Assembly (NCBI GenBank): GCA_037044905.1
Contig: JBAOKB010000172.1
Location: forward strand, 31,923 to 95,922
From: Hortaea werneckii
Taxonomy: Eukaryota; Ascomycota; Dothideomycetes; Mycosphaerellales; Teratosphaeriaceae
Reading direction: 5' to 3'
Length of the DNA stretch: 64,000 bases
The notes under the pieces were generated by a model. That model saw only the letters and a program-made list of their open reading frames with translations, had not been told where the DNA came from and did no database searches. Made by a program: the position numbers and the translations under genes. Below, one piece after another: positions 46,637 through 59,694 of this stretch. Position 1 is the first letter of the stretch; each line of letters opens with the position of its first letter.

Positions 46637-47238
46637 TTAGGATAACGTTAGCCAACCCTGGCAAAACTGCCGAGGGAGGCTATACCGGCTGCGGTTCCTA
46701 CAGCTTCCATGACATCAGCACAACACCAATGGTGGCGAGTCTGATAACTGTCTGACGGGCCGAGGAACCGAGTCTAGGCGCACAGAGATCTCGGGACGGG
46801 CCGTAAGACACAGCGGAGCTTTAACGTCACACCCAAGATCCGCCGACAATGGCGGTCAAGCTCAACGTACCGCTGTCTTGTAAACTGTACAGTATTAATT
46901 TACAAAGCTGTTGCAATCGCAAATCGTCGTCTATATCCAGTCGAGCCATCCCGCAGGTTGTGACATGGTGCGAAGACGTCGCTATTTGTATAGATTGTGG
47001 TATGCAAGTGAGTGTTCTGTTCGTAGAATCTGATAGAAGTCTTTGGAACAATGGTCACGTGCATTGTTGCGACGTGTTGTCCTCCTGTTGGCGTCGTCAC
47101 CCTGGGTTCGACACCTTCACATCACTGGTTTCTCACGCGCGCCTGTCTCTACCACTGATCAACGCAGGTATTCGTGGCAGATCGCATGCTGTAGATCACA
47201 TTTGGGCTCCACGGTGCGCCCGGCCCGGTGTAAGCGCT

Positions 47239-48650
47239 ATGGAAATTCCGTTCCACGATCCCTTCAACGGTGACGCCACCTCCGCGTTCGACGATCCTGA
47301 CGCCTTAGGTTTCTTCTGGGATGAGCTCAATGCGGGCGATCTGACCCAGCCGTGTCCACAGTCTACCGACCCTCCCACCGAACCTCACACGCTTCAGCAA
47401 CAGGAAGAGGAAGAAGATGAGTGTCAGGATGGGAAGAGCAAGTGGAACAGGGAGGCCAGCTCCTTCTACAAGAATGGGATGGCACCGCCGAACCACCTGT
47501 GGACACGCTGCGCTACACTGTAGAATGGAAGGCTGTGCTGAAGACTAAAAGGCTAGGCATGAACACTGAAGAGGACATATTCTTAAGCCCCAAGGCTCTC
47601 TGGGATGCCACCCTCCAACATAGCCTGGATACATCACTGGAACGGGAGTTCTCGCAGCAGAATCGGCCCGAGCCTTGTAACACCCTTGTAGTAGTATCAG
47701 TGAGCAAGCGCGCCGAGCGTGATCTCACGAAAGAGTTCGTAGGTCTCGACGTTGATTGGTCTCTCATCGGAGAAAAGCTCGAGTCGTGGGCCTGCCACTT
47801 TCGGGAGGGTAAACGTCTACTTGTCAAGATCACTTTCCGCTTTCGGCCGCGCAATGCAGCCCCGCAGACCAATCCTGGACGGGGAGGGCGGCAGTCTGCA
47901 ACTCGACGCCAACGTCACCAACAGGCCCTACAACAAGACGCTGAAATGCACGCTAGCGGGGAAGGCGCGCATTGGCGAGCGGTATATAGGACCATGCGTT
48001 GCCCCGGCCGTCCGTGTAATAACAACCAAGGTCATTGTTGGCGAGACCCACACGGTGGGAAACATTACAAGCTGTTGACCGCCCACATGAGGAAGCTCGT
48101 CACTCACATGAACGAAGGCAACAAGTTTGAAAGCCATCACGACGTTCCGGACACTATCCGCCAGCAGCTATATGCAGAGGCTGACCAACGCACCGTCGCA
48201 CATCGAGTTACGAGACCACCAAATCCTAGGGTGGCTCAAGTGCGAATGTGTGAATCTTCTCCAGCGTCGGAGCATGGAGGTCAACAATGCTCCCCCGAAC
48301 GGACGCCACCAACACTCGTTGCTACCCCTAGGCCGATTGTATTGGATCCTCTGGATATTCCCGGCTCTCACGGGAAGGCCATACAAGACTACGTCAAATG
48401 GCAGCAAGACCAGGCTGATTCACAAGAGTGGATTGGCCAATTTGCAAAAGCTGGAGACATTCTCATAACTCAAGGCTTCAGACTGAACTTATTCTATCAA
48501 ACGCAACGCCTTGATTTGCTTACGGAGGGAGGAGTTTTGCAGGGAATAGCGGAGTCATTTCATAATGATCTTCCACAATGGGCACCGGAATATAGTCAGA
48601 AGTTTGAGGAAAGCCAGATCTACAGTCGTGAGACGCCCGGCTACATTTGA
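47239..48650 (+). CDS. Hypothetical fungal protein, split over two frames (unit C)
   Basis: Copy of the gene at 2829-4240. The frame break near 47428 is shared by all three units, so it predates the amplification or is a real splice site. Confidence 0.55.
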
Positions 48651-49624
48651 TAGAGGTGATCGATAGATAATCCAGAGTTTCTAAAGTGTCCTTGTGCGCT
48701 CTTGACGTCGCTTCCCACCAGGCCAACTGCCCATCTTAGGAATTCCCCGAAATTGTCAAAATTGTGCGCCTGCTTCCGCCAATTACGACGAACAAACGCT
48801 TTGAGCTGTGAGAACAACTCTTCAATAGGGTTCAGGTCAGGAGAATAGGGTGATAAGAAAAGTAGCATAACACCGGCTTCGTCGCAAAACTCCTTGATCA
48901 AGGCACCCTGATGAAAGGACGCATTATCCATCACAAGAACAGAGTTTGGCTCAGGCCAACGCCCACACATGGGTAACAGCTCTTTGATGAAGTCTGCGAA
49001 AAATTCACCATCAGTCGATCCTTGGTATATCCGAGAGTGTAAGACCCCGCTCTGCGTATATGCTGGCAAGATCTGATGTCTTTCCTCACGATGAAACCTG
49101 GCGGTCTGGACGGCGGGCATACCTCGAGGCGCCCAGCCTGTGCGCCGCACGCCAGCTAGTGTATCACAACCAGACTCATCCACAAAGACAAGCTGGTAAG
49201 ATTTGTATTCTGAGAGCTCGCGCAGGCATGCGTCACGTAGATCTGGATCTCTCTCACACGCCACCCGTTGCGTCTTTTTCTTCGACCAGTCACAGGATTT
49301 TAGCGACCTGCGAACGCTGTCTTCGGAGACGCTCAACTCAAACTCTTCCCAGACAAATTCTGCCATCTCGTCAAGGTACAAGTCTGGCTTGATGAGAAGG
49401 CAATCCAGTAGCGCGGCGAGGACATGTGGAAGTATGCGCGACCGCCGTCCGCCGGCAGCTTTTGGCGCGCTTGGGGCCCCGAAGGCCCGAAGGTTGGCAC
49501 GGACTCTAGTGACGGTGCGTGTGCTGCAGCTGGCAATATCGGCAATGTCCCTGTCGCTTAGCAAACTCGACCGAATCATCTCATACAATTGACTTCTCTG
49601 GGACTGTGCAAGGTGAGGCGCCAT
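48641..49624 (-). CDS. Tc1/IS630-type DDE transposase (unit C)
   Basis: Predicted protein identical to the copy at 4231-5214, catalytic D, D and E retained. Confidence 0.93.
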   Translation of the reverse strand: MAPHLAQSQRSQLYEMIRSSLLSDRDIADIASCSTRTVTRVRANLRAFGAPSAPKAAGGRRSRILPHVLAALLDCLLIKPDLYLDEMAEFVWEEFELSVSEDSVRRSLKSCDWSKKKTQRVACERDPDLRDACLRELSEYKSYQLVFVDESGCDTLAGVRRTGWAPRGMPAVQTARFHREERHQILPAYTQSGVLHSRIYQGSTDGEFFADFIKELLPMCGRWPEPNSVLVMDNASFHQGALIKEFCDEAGVMLLFLSPYSPDLNPIEELFSQLKAFVRRNWRKQAHNFDNFGEFLRWAVGLVGSDVKSAQGHFRNSGLSIDHLYQM

Positions 49625-49888
49625 GGTTCATGCCGGCATGATTTTTAGGGCTTTCGGGGATGGCTTCAGTAGTCATGCTCGGAACGATACGGAACAAGGC
49701 TTGGCGAGCAAGCTGTACAAACTTTATATATAAGCCAAAAACTTAATATATGTGTTTGAACCAGGAGATATACTTGTTCTCGAGACACGAGATATATCAT
49801 TTACGCAAAGAAGATATATGAGCTACAAACAGCTAATATATGCGGATTTGACTCAATCTATAAGACCTCGAGAGGACACTGCAATCGC
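48641..49888 (-). mobile_element. Tc1/mariner-type DNA transposon (unit C)
   Basis: Same element as at 4231-5478, with identical flanks. Confidence 0.7.
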
Positions 49889-50182
49889 CGGTACCAGGTA
49901 ATTACTAATATTTCGTAAGTAGTAAGAATAAAGCTATTAGAGATAGACCTCTAAGTTTTAAAGAAATCGACTTCTTAAGAGTAAAGGAATCGACTTTACC
50001 CCCTTTAGGGTTAGACTCTAACGCTTACCTAAAAGCAAACGAATCGACTTAATTTGTCCTAATACTAATAGTAGTATACTAAGTTATAAATTAGATTAAT
50101 AAATGTTAAGCTAAAATTTATGTCCCTACCTTAGAAGAAGAACGACCGAGTTTTTGGCGTAAGCGATAGGACTACGGTACAT

Positions 50183-53167
50183 TTATACTAGGTTATATCT
50201 TCCCGAAGGAATTATCGAGAATGGCCACATGCCTTGCACTTGGCCTTTGGCCTCAAACTTATAAGTGTCCTCGATCTTCGATTCTCCGTCTCGCTCGGCG
50301 GGCTCCACAACCCAGGACACGCTCATGCCCCGTAATCGAGATCTTGGAACAGCTTCCAAGACCATCTGCAGAGGCGACAGCACCATGATCTTGCCGTTGA
50401 TATCGCCGTCTATGTCGAAGATGGCGCGGCGTTTGTGCCTGTCAGTCATGTCGCCGAGCCTCTTTCCTTCGGCAAGGCCCGTGAGCATTAGTACTGACTG
50501 GACGGTGTTGCGGGTGCGCAGACCTGTGTCGCCTTCACGAAGATCAAAATCTGGGCAATGCGTGTGGCATTGTAGATGTCGATTACTGTGCTTGGTAATG
50601 CGGGATGCTTGGATCAGAGCTTCGCCGTGGCTGACTGGTGGAGCTCCCGCTGAATGAGTCATGTATGCGTCCGGAGAATCAGGCGGTCGATATATGTTTC
50701 TCACCTGGGCTTTACCAGAAGCATTGCTAGCCGGGTCAATCTGTAACAGCACCATGTCCGTTTCATGGGGGCTATCAAAGCCCCATGGATTGGTCGTTTG
50801 TCGGATTGGGTGTCCTGACCAGAAACCGCCTTTGTCCATGATCCTGTCCACAAACCATGACTGCAGAGGACACCGGTCTGTGCTTGCATCGAGGAGGAAC
50901 ATATTGCGCGACGCATCTGCATCCAAGCCCAATGGAACCTGAGCCACTGATTCGATGATATCGCTTTTCCAATAATCGTTGAGATCTTCCTGATATATAG
51001 GGCTGGTGCTGAATTGCCCTGCTCTACGAACCTGTGCGGAACCTAAAGAGCTGTCGGGACCTCGCCAGCGCCAATCCGATGTTGAGTTGAGTATCGCGTT
51101 GGCCAGATCCTCTTCTTCATGTGTCCTGAGGTACGTGATGACTTCATGAAGGATGAACGTGGTCGCGCTTTCTAGCGTTCCGTAATTGGGGCGAAAGCGT
51201 CCTTTTAATGATCTGAGGCTCGTCCAAGGTTGGCGGTATTTTTCTTGAATCTCTTTCAGATCAATGAACTCGCTGACACGCCAGAGTAAGACAGAGAAGC
51301 AGAGACCCTCCTCTAGCAGCCCTCCGAATTCGGCTGCTTTCGTGGCGGCGGTTCGTCCTTGGGGATCCCATTCGGTGTCTTGAGCCACGCATGTGTTTTG
51401 TCGTATGAAAGACCCCATCCAAGAAAAGTCGTTCGTTCGTTGACTAGGATTCATTGCTGCTCTGTGGTCAGATAGACGCTATGTTTTAGGCTTGGAACCA
51501 GCAACGGATACTTACTGGGATGAAGCGGTGATTCATATAGCTGGGGCACCAGGAGGGAAAAGTCTCCATTTGCCAGCGACAGCGCAATTACACACGTATA
51601 CAGGCTCTCTTGAGTGTGCGCCAGGACTGAAGTATTCAGTCTGAAATCGTAGTCGCACATGTTTCCAAGAATAGCGAGCTTGTCTGCTGGTTCATGCAAA
51701 TTGCGCAGCCTCAAATACGGCAATGCCATTGCAGCACTGCATGTACGTCTCGTCTCCGCTTTGTATGTGCGTTGAATCAGAGACTCTTCTGTCTCGACAA
51801 ATTTCTGGCTTGCTCGGTTGGGCTGAGGGGGGTGAAACCAGTCAATGAGCTCTTTTATCCTCGGTAGATTCTGTGGGTTGAGCCAGGATCCATCTCTTGT
51901 TAGAGTCTCCCTGGTCTCTGTTTCCATCCTATCCCAATCCCGACGCCACTCGTCACGGTCAAGAATTTTGGGGGCTTCGACGCAAGCTTGGAGACAAACC
52001 TGCATCTTGTCCAGTTTTATCGCCAACTCACTTTCTGATGCGTCTTGCGAAATCAGATGCCAGCCATTGAGCACTACATTGTACAATTGCTGACGCGGAA
52101 AGAGCAAGAGCATGTTTCCGCTTGACGCAAACGCCTCTTGCAAGATCCAAGCTCTCGTGTTCCAGGAATCACCAACCACCAAGGTGACAGCTTCGCGTAT
52201 GATTTTTCTCTCAACACAGATTGCGGTAAGGTTCCCGAACCTAGCCTGACTTAAGCCTGTGGCCACAGGAACTGACTTCCCCGATTTCATTTGGTAGTGA
52301 ATCATAAGGGTGTAGAGGTGTTGTGGTTGGAGATGGACGTTAAGGAGCCCGATCGAGGTATGTGCGTTCTGGTATACGTAATCCATTGCTTGGATGGCCA
52401 GTTCTTTTTCTTGTGGCTTATCCTGCTCAATGCATTCCTATCAAGAAGATAGTCAATCTTATTTGCTGCGTCGAAGAGTAACAAAGACGTACCTGGTCGA
52501 TCCATATCATCCTGAACCCGTTTTCTCGAGCAAACGCCACAATTCGATCCAATATCTCGTTTGCAGCTCTGGCATCACGTACTGTACCATCTTCCTCCAC
52601 AACCTGATACGGTTGCTGTTCTGCCGTCTTTCGAGCATCACTCCAGCGATATGACACTGCGACGAAATGGTCACATTTTCGAAGTGAAGCTTGCTGTAGT
52701 CGGCGAATGCGAAACCTTTTCACCTGCCGGCCATTTGGAAATAGAGGGATGCGACGACACTCGACGCACGTGCGTTGGCACACGTGAACACAGCCGCCAC
52801 TGTATTCGAACACTCTCTTCTCCCCATCAATGACAGCCTCAAGCTGTATGGGTTGCGAACCTTTGATCTCGCATAGTCTGCAGTGCCCAGTGCCCAACTC
52901 ACGCACCAAACGCTCTTGCGAATCGGATTCTGTTGGAGTTGAAGCATTGATGTAGTCGCTATTCAAAGCACCATCATCGGCATTTGGATATTCTTCGTCC
53001 CCACCATCATCAAACGTTAGAAAACGAAGGTTTGAGGCCCAGTGGATAGCATGACTTCTTTGGACGCGGTGCGACAAGATGTCTCCCAATTTGTCATGCA
53101 ACCAAATCTCGACCGCGCTTCCTATATCGTCCTGCATCACTGATCTGCTCCGTTCAGCGCTTGCCAT
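50183..53167 (-). CDS. HET-domain protein (unit C)
   Basis: Copy of the gene at 5773-8757; introns at 52438-52492 and 51457-51515. The predicted protein is unchanged. A third identical allele of a recognition gene would add dosage, not diversity. Confidence 0.88.
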
Positions 53168-53200
53168 ATCGTAGCACGGCTTTTTCAGGCGACAGTCGAA

Positions 53201-53310
53201 GAAAGCAAATCAGTAACGGAAATGGATGTCAGCATATAGTCGAACAAAATGCAATGAAAGCAAATCAGAAACGCAAATGGATGTCAGCATGTAGTCGAAC
53301 AAAACGCAAT
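53201..53310. repeat. 55-bp tandem duplication upstream of HET gene (unit C)
   Basis: Same two 55-bp copies as at 8791-8900. Confidence 0.9.
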
Positions 53311-54557
53311 GACGACGATTCCCCGCGAGTTGGCTTCTGCCCCTCCCACTCCTCCCCTTGGGGGCTTTGGAGCTGCTTAAAACAGCTGAGTGGCGAAGTA
53401 CAGAAGTGTCTTGTGGATGACATAGGCATGGTCTAGACTGTCAGGATCTCGAACGCCGGGTCGCAAGATACCGTCGTCGACGCTGCACGTCAGACCCTCT
53501 GGCGAATAAGCGATAATCCGTAAAGGCAGAATGATCTACTTCCTGATATGATTGGATAGCCATAATGAGGCTGACGAATAGTGCTCTTCACAGGGCAGCT
53601 ATGCATATGCGAACCAGCTTCCTTAGGCGAAGAGACAGAAGATATCGGAGCTCTCCATTGGTCGTGATATTCCCGCCTTTTTTGTGTTGGGAGCTGATGC
53701 AGCTACAACAGCGGGGTAATCAAAAGTTGTTGCCATCACAATGAAAGTTGCGGCTATGCGCGTTACGTGGTATGCGCAACTTGACTGCTCCCGGCCACAG
53801 TATTTTCTGAATTGCCGATCCAAGGAGTACGCAGGCGATAGGATTCGAGATTTGGATGCCATCGTTGGGAAAGCTCCTCATCTCCATCTGTCCAGCCTAA
53901 AACTAAGCGAAAAAAGAGCGTGCGCGAAACGTAGGGCGACCTCGCTACAGGTGATCCACTAACATTGTAGGTTAGGTTTAGTAGTGCGTTTAGGAGGTGA
54001 AAACACATCTCAGCTCTGCGGTAGCGGTCATCTGCGAGGAACCGGAACCTCAGCACTAGTGCGTCGGGAGTTTGCACGCTGGGTAGATAAACAATGAACC
54101 TATGAAGGATCTCTCTCTTGATGCGCATTCCATAGATACGATGGGAGAAGCCGGTTGCTCAAGGTCAAGGTCTGGGTCTTGAGAATGGTCGCAATTCGTT
54201 GGTCCTCCCGGGGCTTTGTTGTAGATTCTCTACTAATAATTCTAAGCTTTACAGGAGCACCTGAAAAAGAAGAACGTCCTATACATCGCTATGTGTATTA
54301 CGCGTTCCGAGCTTAACCACGATGGTCCCTCCTCCTTCGACGGTATGCTAATTACCCCTCAGGAACCCCGGTTGCACACCGGCATAGATGCCCACGAGGG
54401 GTATTGTGGGAAGTCGATAAGTTTGACTGATTTGCCTTCCTCTATTCGTACATAGCGCTGGTTTGTAGAAAGAACCCTTCGCGCAGATTCCTTCCGTCTC
54501 TCCTAGGCGCTTCTATACCACGTCATCTTCTTCCTACACGTATTCTACAATCACCAT

Positions 54558-55199
54558 CTACATGCGCAATGCATTGCTCAACCGCGGAGTGCTGCGCAGG
54601 ATCGAACGAGAGTTTTCACCAATACGTTGAGCACGGTTATCATGTTTGACAACCCGACGTTCGTGTCGTTCGATGAGAGCGTCGTTGATCACCTTCACAG
54701 CGAAATTCCAGTCTGGCAGCTTGGACGCTACACTGTGGAGCAGTCTGGTGGAGTCTAGCGGCAGTTCGCGCCAGCCATAATGCGTGAAAACGTCTTTTCC
54801 CCAGATCGCCAGGACGCTCGTTTGCAGCTGGAGTAGCTGCGCTCCACGATTCCGCGACTTGCGCTGTCGCTGAACCAGGCTCGCGAACGACGTCCACGCT
54901 ATGAATTCCTCCCCTCGGTTGGACTCTCGTAACGATTGAGGAAAGGCGTCATGGAAGGCAGCTGCAGTCAGATCTGCGAAGTGTGATATGCTGAGGATCT
55001 TGTCACGATAGCTTTGGCAAACTTTTCGTCTCTGCGTGTCGTAATCGCAACACGAAAATTCTCGATGGAATGCTGCAGCAAGACCGAGCGCCGTGGAGGT
55101 ATACGCGGTACGGGCCTTGCTTGTGGATGGTTGCATGGTGAGAGAAAGCGAAGGTCCCGCCTCGGCACCCTGTCTAGCAAATCTAAGGGAAAACACCAT
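54558..55199 (-). CDS. Hypothetical protein, 213 residues (unit C)
   Basis: Identical copy of the gene at 10148-10789. Confidence 0.5.
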   Translation of the reverse strand: MVFSLRFARQGAEAGPSLSLTMQPSTSKARTAYTSTALGLAAAFHREFSCCDYDTQRRKVCQSYRDKILSISHFADLTAAAFHDAFPQSLRESNRGEEFIAWTSFASLVQRQRKSRNRGAQLLQLQTSVLAIWGKDVFTHYGWRELPLDSTRLLHSVASKLPDWNFAVKVINDALIERHERRVVKHDNRAQRIGENSRSILRSTPRLSNALRM

Positions 55200-56307
55200 G
55201 AGTCGAGCGGACGCTCGCAATATAGAACTCTACTTCGGCGTTCGCCTAAAACTGGGGGAAGCTTCTGGTTAATGTTGCGTGCACAGATCATCTGTTCACG
55301 CTGATGGTCTGAGCTCTAACGACTTCGAAGCTAGATGGGCTTTGAGCGAGAAGGCTGGAAGGACGTTAGATCAACAGGAGAACGTAGAGAAATGCTGCAA
55401 GAGAGATACTGTGCTAAATACTGTTGTTGAACATCACGTCTTTGGCACTCAACGATCGCTGTTTGAGACTTTATCGAGTCGTTCAGTATGGATTGAATCG
55501 GTGGCTTATGACGCCGCTTTGAGGTTGTTTCGTTCAGAAGTGTTATCAAGCACGCAGGCAAATGCACGACGTTGATTGCAACTCAGGATCCGAAAAAGGT
55601 TGGTCGAGGAGTGGAGATGTTACGTTGCGCAAGATACACGCCCAGATAACGTTGTGTTTGGTTGAGACAGCTTACCACAACAGCACTTGGGTCGTTTGGG
55701 GTTGGGGCTAGGGTTATTCTGCTTCAAAGCTCAATGATCCTTCTCTGGAATTTCAGGCCCGATTTTCTCCGTCACTTGCACTGTCGCCCTCTCGTTCACA
55801 TACCTTGTTGAGCACATTTCACAGATCCAGCTCCATCTATATCAACCCTGCCATCTAATTCGAATGCATTCAAGCATTCACTAGTTCTCTACCCGCTTCG
55901 GTACTGACGAATGATCCTTGCGCATCAACTTAGGCCTGTAACCACTACGGTCATGGCTTCTATCTCAGCTACGTCTTTGGTGTGCTTGCCCGCACTGCCA
56001 GCGTCAAGCGACATACAGGCTACCTATCAACATACATTTGTTGTCGTGCCAGGGAACTTGCAATCCGGCGGGTTGAAGAGGTTATACAGGCTAGGAAAAG
56101 TCACGTGAGCTATTGCTCTTCTGCAGTAGGCGGATTACATCTACAAAGGGAAGGGACCAACTTACTACCTCAATTTTCGATTACTACAGAAGTTCGTTGG
56201 TCAGTGAGAAAATGACAGCATGTCATTGGTTATGTGGTAAAATTACTGGCTGCCTCCGAAGAATTGACTAATTGTATTCAACTCTGTTTATCTCTGCCTT
56301 ACTGACG

Positions 56308-56321
56308 AAGAAAAAAAAAAA
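56308..56321. repeat. Length-variable poly-A tract (unit C: A2 G A11)
   Basis: Four bases shorter than in unit A. Two single-base insertions follow within 80 bp (near 56380 and 56398). Confidence 0.9.
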
Positions 56322-56410
56322 GAGACTTTCGAGCCTTGCTGTGTTCGGTTGTGCCGAGCTCTGGCCTTTTGTAAGCTCAAAGTAGCTGTCGGATAGGCAA
56401 AGGATATGTC

Positions 56411-56722
56411 TCACCCTAACGAGTGACACCGTTTAAGTCGTCGACGAGTCCAGCTTCTAGAAGAGAAGAGTGCCAGAAAACGATAGCCTCCCGCCTCCAG
56501 AACAGCACAGCCCGGAAATTTGTGGATCGCGTAATTATTGGGACTAATACCGCTATTGTTAGCCGTTGACAGTCCAGCGATATTTGTTAAGAGCTGCATC
56601 GTATTAGTGTGGTTCTGCCGACGTGTATTTCCTTGTTGACGTCGATACAGTGTAATAAGTGCCGGCGGGAGGGTGACGACGACGCCGAAGATTGCAATTA
56701 TCGCCCCAGCGGATAGCGGCAT
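56411..56722 (-). CDS. Small single-pass membrane protein (unit C)
   Basis: Identical copy of the 103-residue gene at 12003-12314. Confidence 0.55.
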   Translation of the reverse strand: MPLSAGAIIAIFGVVVTLPPALITLYRRQQGNTRRQNHTNTMQLLTNIAGLSTANNSGISPNNYAIHKFPGCAVLEAGGYRFLALFSSRSWTRRRLKRCHSLG

Positions 56723-57269
56723 TTTTTAGATTGCTCTAAGAGGTTCGGCTTAGACTTTAGGGTTGTTAATGAACGTGATCCAGTACTGAGGTACTATGTT
56801 TCCAGGTTCTCCATGTTAGCCTTTTATGTTTGTATGGGTGTAGGTGTAGCTGCTGTTCGTTCGCAACTAGCATACAGGTGCGAACTTGGGACCTCACATT
56901 CGCAGTAGTAGACAAGATGCGAAGGAGCATGACAAACCTACGCTAATGCACTCCGCCTCGGACTCGTTAGACAACGGGAGGTGTCCTCTCCGTTGATTCG
57001 CTCGTGTCTGACGCACAGGTGCTAGCTTCATCTTAAGATCCACGTGTGCAGTATACGTCGCTGCCTCGCTTTGAACCTACACCATTCAAGACATGGTCCT
57101 GACACGCGGTCAAACCTGGCAGTGCACGGCGTCCCTCGACTCACATTGTAAGAGCATCCAGATCTACCGCATGAATCTTCTACTTTGCTTTTCGAATCAC
57201 GATTACCTTCATGGTGCTACAGACCAATCTTCATATTACCCTTGCATGTATCGAACGCAACCCTGAAAG

Positions 57270-57552
57270 ATGATGTCGTCTAGACAAGCGCGACCTGTGA
57301 GGCTGAAGTGCGAGCGTTGTCGCCGAGACAGGGTTGCCGTGAGTTTCTCGACTCTGTGTAATTCTCATCACTGACATGTGGTAGTGTCAACCGGCGGACA
57401 GGTTCTGGCCAGACCGAAAATGCGATCGCTGCCTTCATTACGGCTACGAATGTGGGCCGAACGTCCCTCCTCCGCACAGGGCTCCGAGGGCTGCAACAGC
57501 TGGTGATCAAACACTAAAGCAGCTGACAATGCTGAACCATGTTGTTGACTGA
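57270..57552 (+). CDS. Zn2Cys6 binuclear-cluster protein, N-terminal part (unit C)
   Basis: Copy of 12862-13144; intron 57339-57384. Same in-frame TGA at 57550-57552. Confidence 0.65.
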
Positions 57553-58185
57553 TCTAGTTCCAACATACTCCGCTCAAGGCCCACGCACGATACTTACATG
57601 CATGTACGTCCTTCGCTTGATTTCGTGGGAGAACACAGGCTCCTAGACTGTAGCGACGATGACTTTGAATGGATGAAAGAATTTCTCCTGCTCCCCGAGA
57701 ACAGATTGAAGAGCATATGCTTTCGGTTATCTGGAATCAGCAACATGCTAAAGGACCTCTCTGACACTGGACACGACAGTCAGGTGCGTCGGTACCTGGA
57801 AACTGAAATCAAGGGGCGGATCGAAGACGTCATTCCGCAAGCTGAGAGGGCTCCGGATTTCAGCAGCGAGATAGTGTTCGATTCGTGGCGTGATCGTGCG
57901 ATTGTGGACATTTCCGGAATCCGAATAAGACTAGTGGATGGTCCGCCTCCTGATGACTTCTCAATCTGGCGACCACCAGCAACAGACCCGAGGGGTAAGC
58001 AGATGGGTACCTCCAACATCAGCTGCAACAGATCTGACCTGAATATAGAATCTATTCGACTGTCTGGTCCGCGGAATGACGATATGACACCACCTGGAAA
58101 TTTCGCCCAGCTTTCCCCAGAAGCGGATCTCGACGCATTATTTCAAAGTCCTCTTCTCGACATTGCACTTGGGAGTCCAGCTTGA
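57553..58185 (+). CDS. Continuation frame after TGA of the Zn2Cys6 gene (unit C)
   Basis: Copy of 13145-13777, unchanged; internal ATG at 57598. Confidence 0.55.
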   Translation, partial: SSSNILRSRPTHDTYMHVRPSLDFVGEHRLLDCSDDDFEWMKEFLLLPENRLKSICFRLSGISNMLKDLSDTGHDSQVRRYLETEIKGRIEDVIPQAERAPDFSSEIVFDSWRDRAIVDISGIRIRLVDGPPPDDFSIWRPPATDPRGKQMGTSNISCNRSDLNIESIRLSGPRNDDMTPPGNFAQLSPEADLDALFQSPLLDIALGSPA

Positions 58186-59089
58186 TTGGTTTCAGTCAGT
58201 GCTAGGCGAGTCTAGATAGTGACTTTGCGCACTAACGTTGGACAGGAGGCACTTTGAGCGGATAAAGCTGTCACTAACAGGAAGGACAGGTTGGGAGTCC
58301 ATTGGTACGTCGGAGGGTTCTTCCGGTAGAATTGCCTGCTCAAGTAGACGAGAAATGTCTTGCGAAGGTGACAAATGCCAGCAAAATGATAACGAGATGG
58401 ACGTAAATGCTCTTACATCACGCGTTGTCTGATCCGCTCGCCCGCTCCAGTGACTACTTTACATTGACTCGCCTCTACAGCTTCTGAAACGTGGCACGTT
58501 TCGGATCTGCAGCCATAACTCCAAGCGCGCAAACCCGGAAAATTTGCTGCAATCGAAGTGTGCAACATATGGCCATCTGCGCAATTTGTGGGAATGCGAT
58601 GCGTTACAGGGAATCGTAGTTGCGTAGGCTATGACACTCAGCTCTACTGTGCCCCAGGTAACATTGTCTTGACGCGATGCAAAGTAGTGTTTATGTAACC
58701 TGAAACTATTCTGAGAGTTCTGCTCATAACGACACGATCACGTGATTGCTTCCCGTCTCCCTGTCTGGTCTTATGGGACAGCCCAATCTCAACTCGGCAG
58801 CGCTTGAGGATTTGAATCATGTCGTACGGAAGATCTTCTACCATCAACCTAGCATAGACAATACATTCGCCCATCAAGTCTTCCTGTGCGTTTCGTGAGG
58901 GCCTGCGCGACTGGCTGAGGAAGATGACGCAAATCCTGGGGAACGACGCGTAGGAATTGCGATACTCAGGTAGCGCAGAACCCACACCGCGTTGGTTGGC
59001 GTGGCAGTCAGGCATTTTTCTACAACACATACCAGCAGCGCTCTTGCTTGCATCGTTTGTACAAGCATGAACATAAGTCGTACAGATCG

Positions 59090-59694
59090 ATGGACTCGAA
59101 GCCCGCGCATGACGTTACGCCTGATACACCACCGGATGACAACGTCTCGCCTGGAGTACGCACCCCTGCTGCGCGCACTCTCCCGCGCACTCCGCCCTTC
59201 TCACCATCCCAGCAGCAACGCAACGCACAGCCGCAGAGGACATCAGATCCTATCATTGAGCGCGTCGAAAGCGTCATCGACTGGTACAGTCGAGGGGAGA
59301 TATTGGAATCCGATCAAAGGTCTGGATTCGAGCTCTCTCTGACGCAGCTGGACGACCTTGAGCGTGGTTTGCAAAACGAGAAGCCTCCTCTGTGGTCTCT
59401 CCAGGAGTATCAACTTTGCTACGACTTCGAAGCACCAGACTGAGAAGGCAAAGTTGTTTTGCGTATACCTAGTGGGATCCGGGAGGATTTCGTTGGATCT
59501 TTGAAACCACAATTGGGAAGAAGCTCGCGAATCTTGCAAACAAGCTCTCCATGTCAGATGAAAGGGCTGATCCGAGAAATGACGGATATGCAACGTTCAA
59601 GCACACGGGACCAGAGCTCGACGGCAGCGACAAATGCGTTGCTTCAACTTTGGAACAGCCACGTTCACGGTGCTTTCGCCAGCAAAGGCTGTAG
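59090..59694 (+). pseudogene. Broken fungal hypothetical gene (unit C)
   Basis: Copy of 14682-15286 with the same TGA and frame break. Confidence 0.5.
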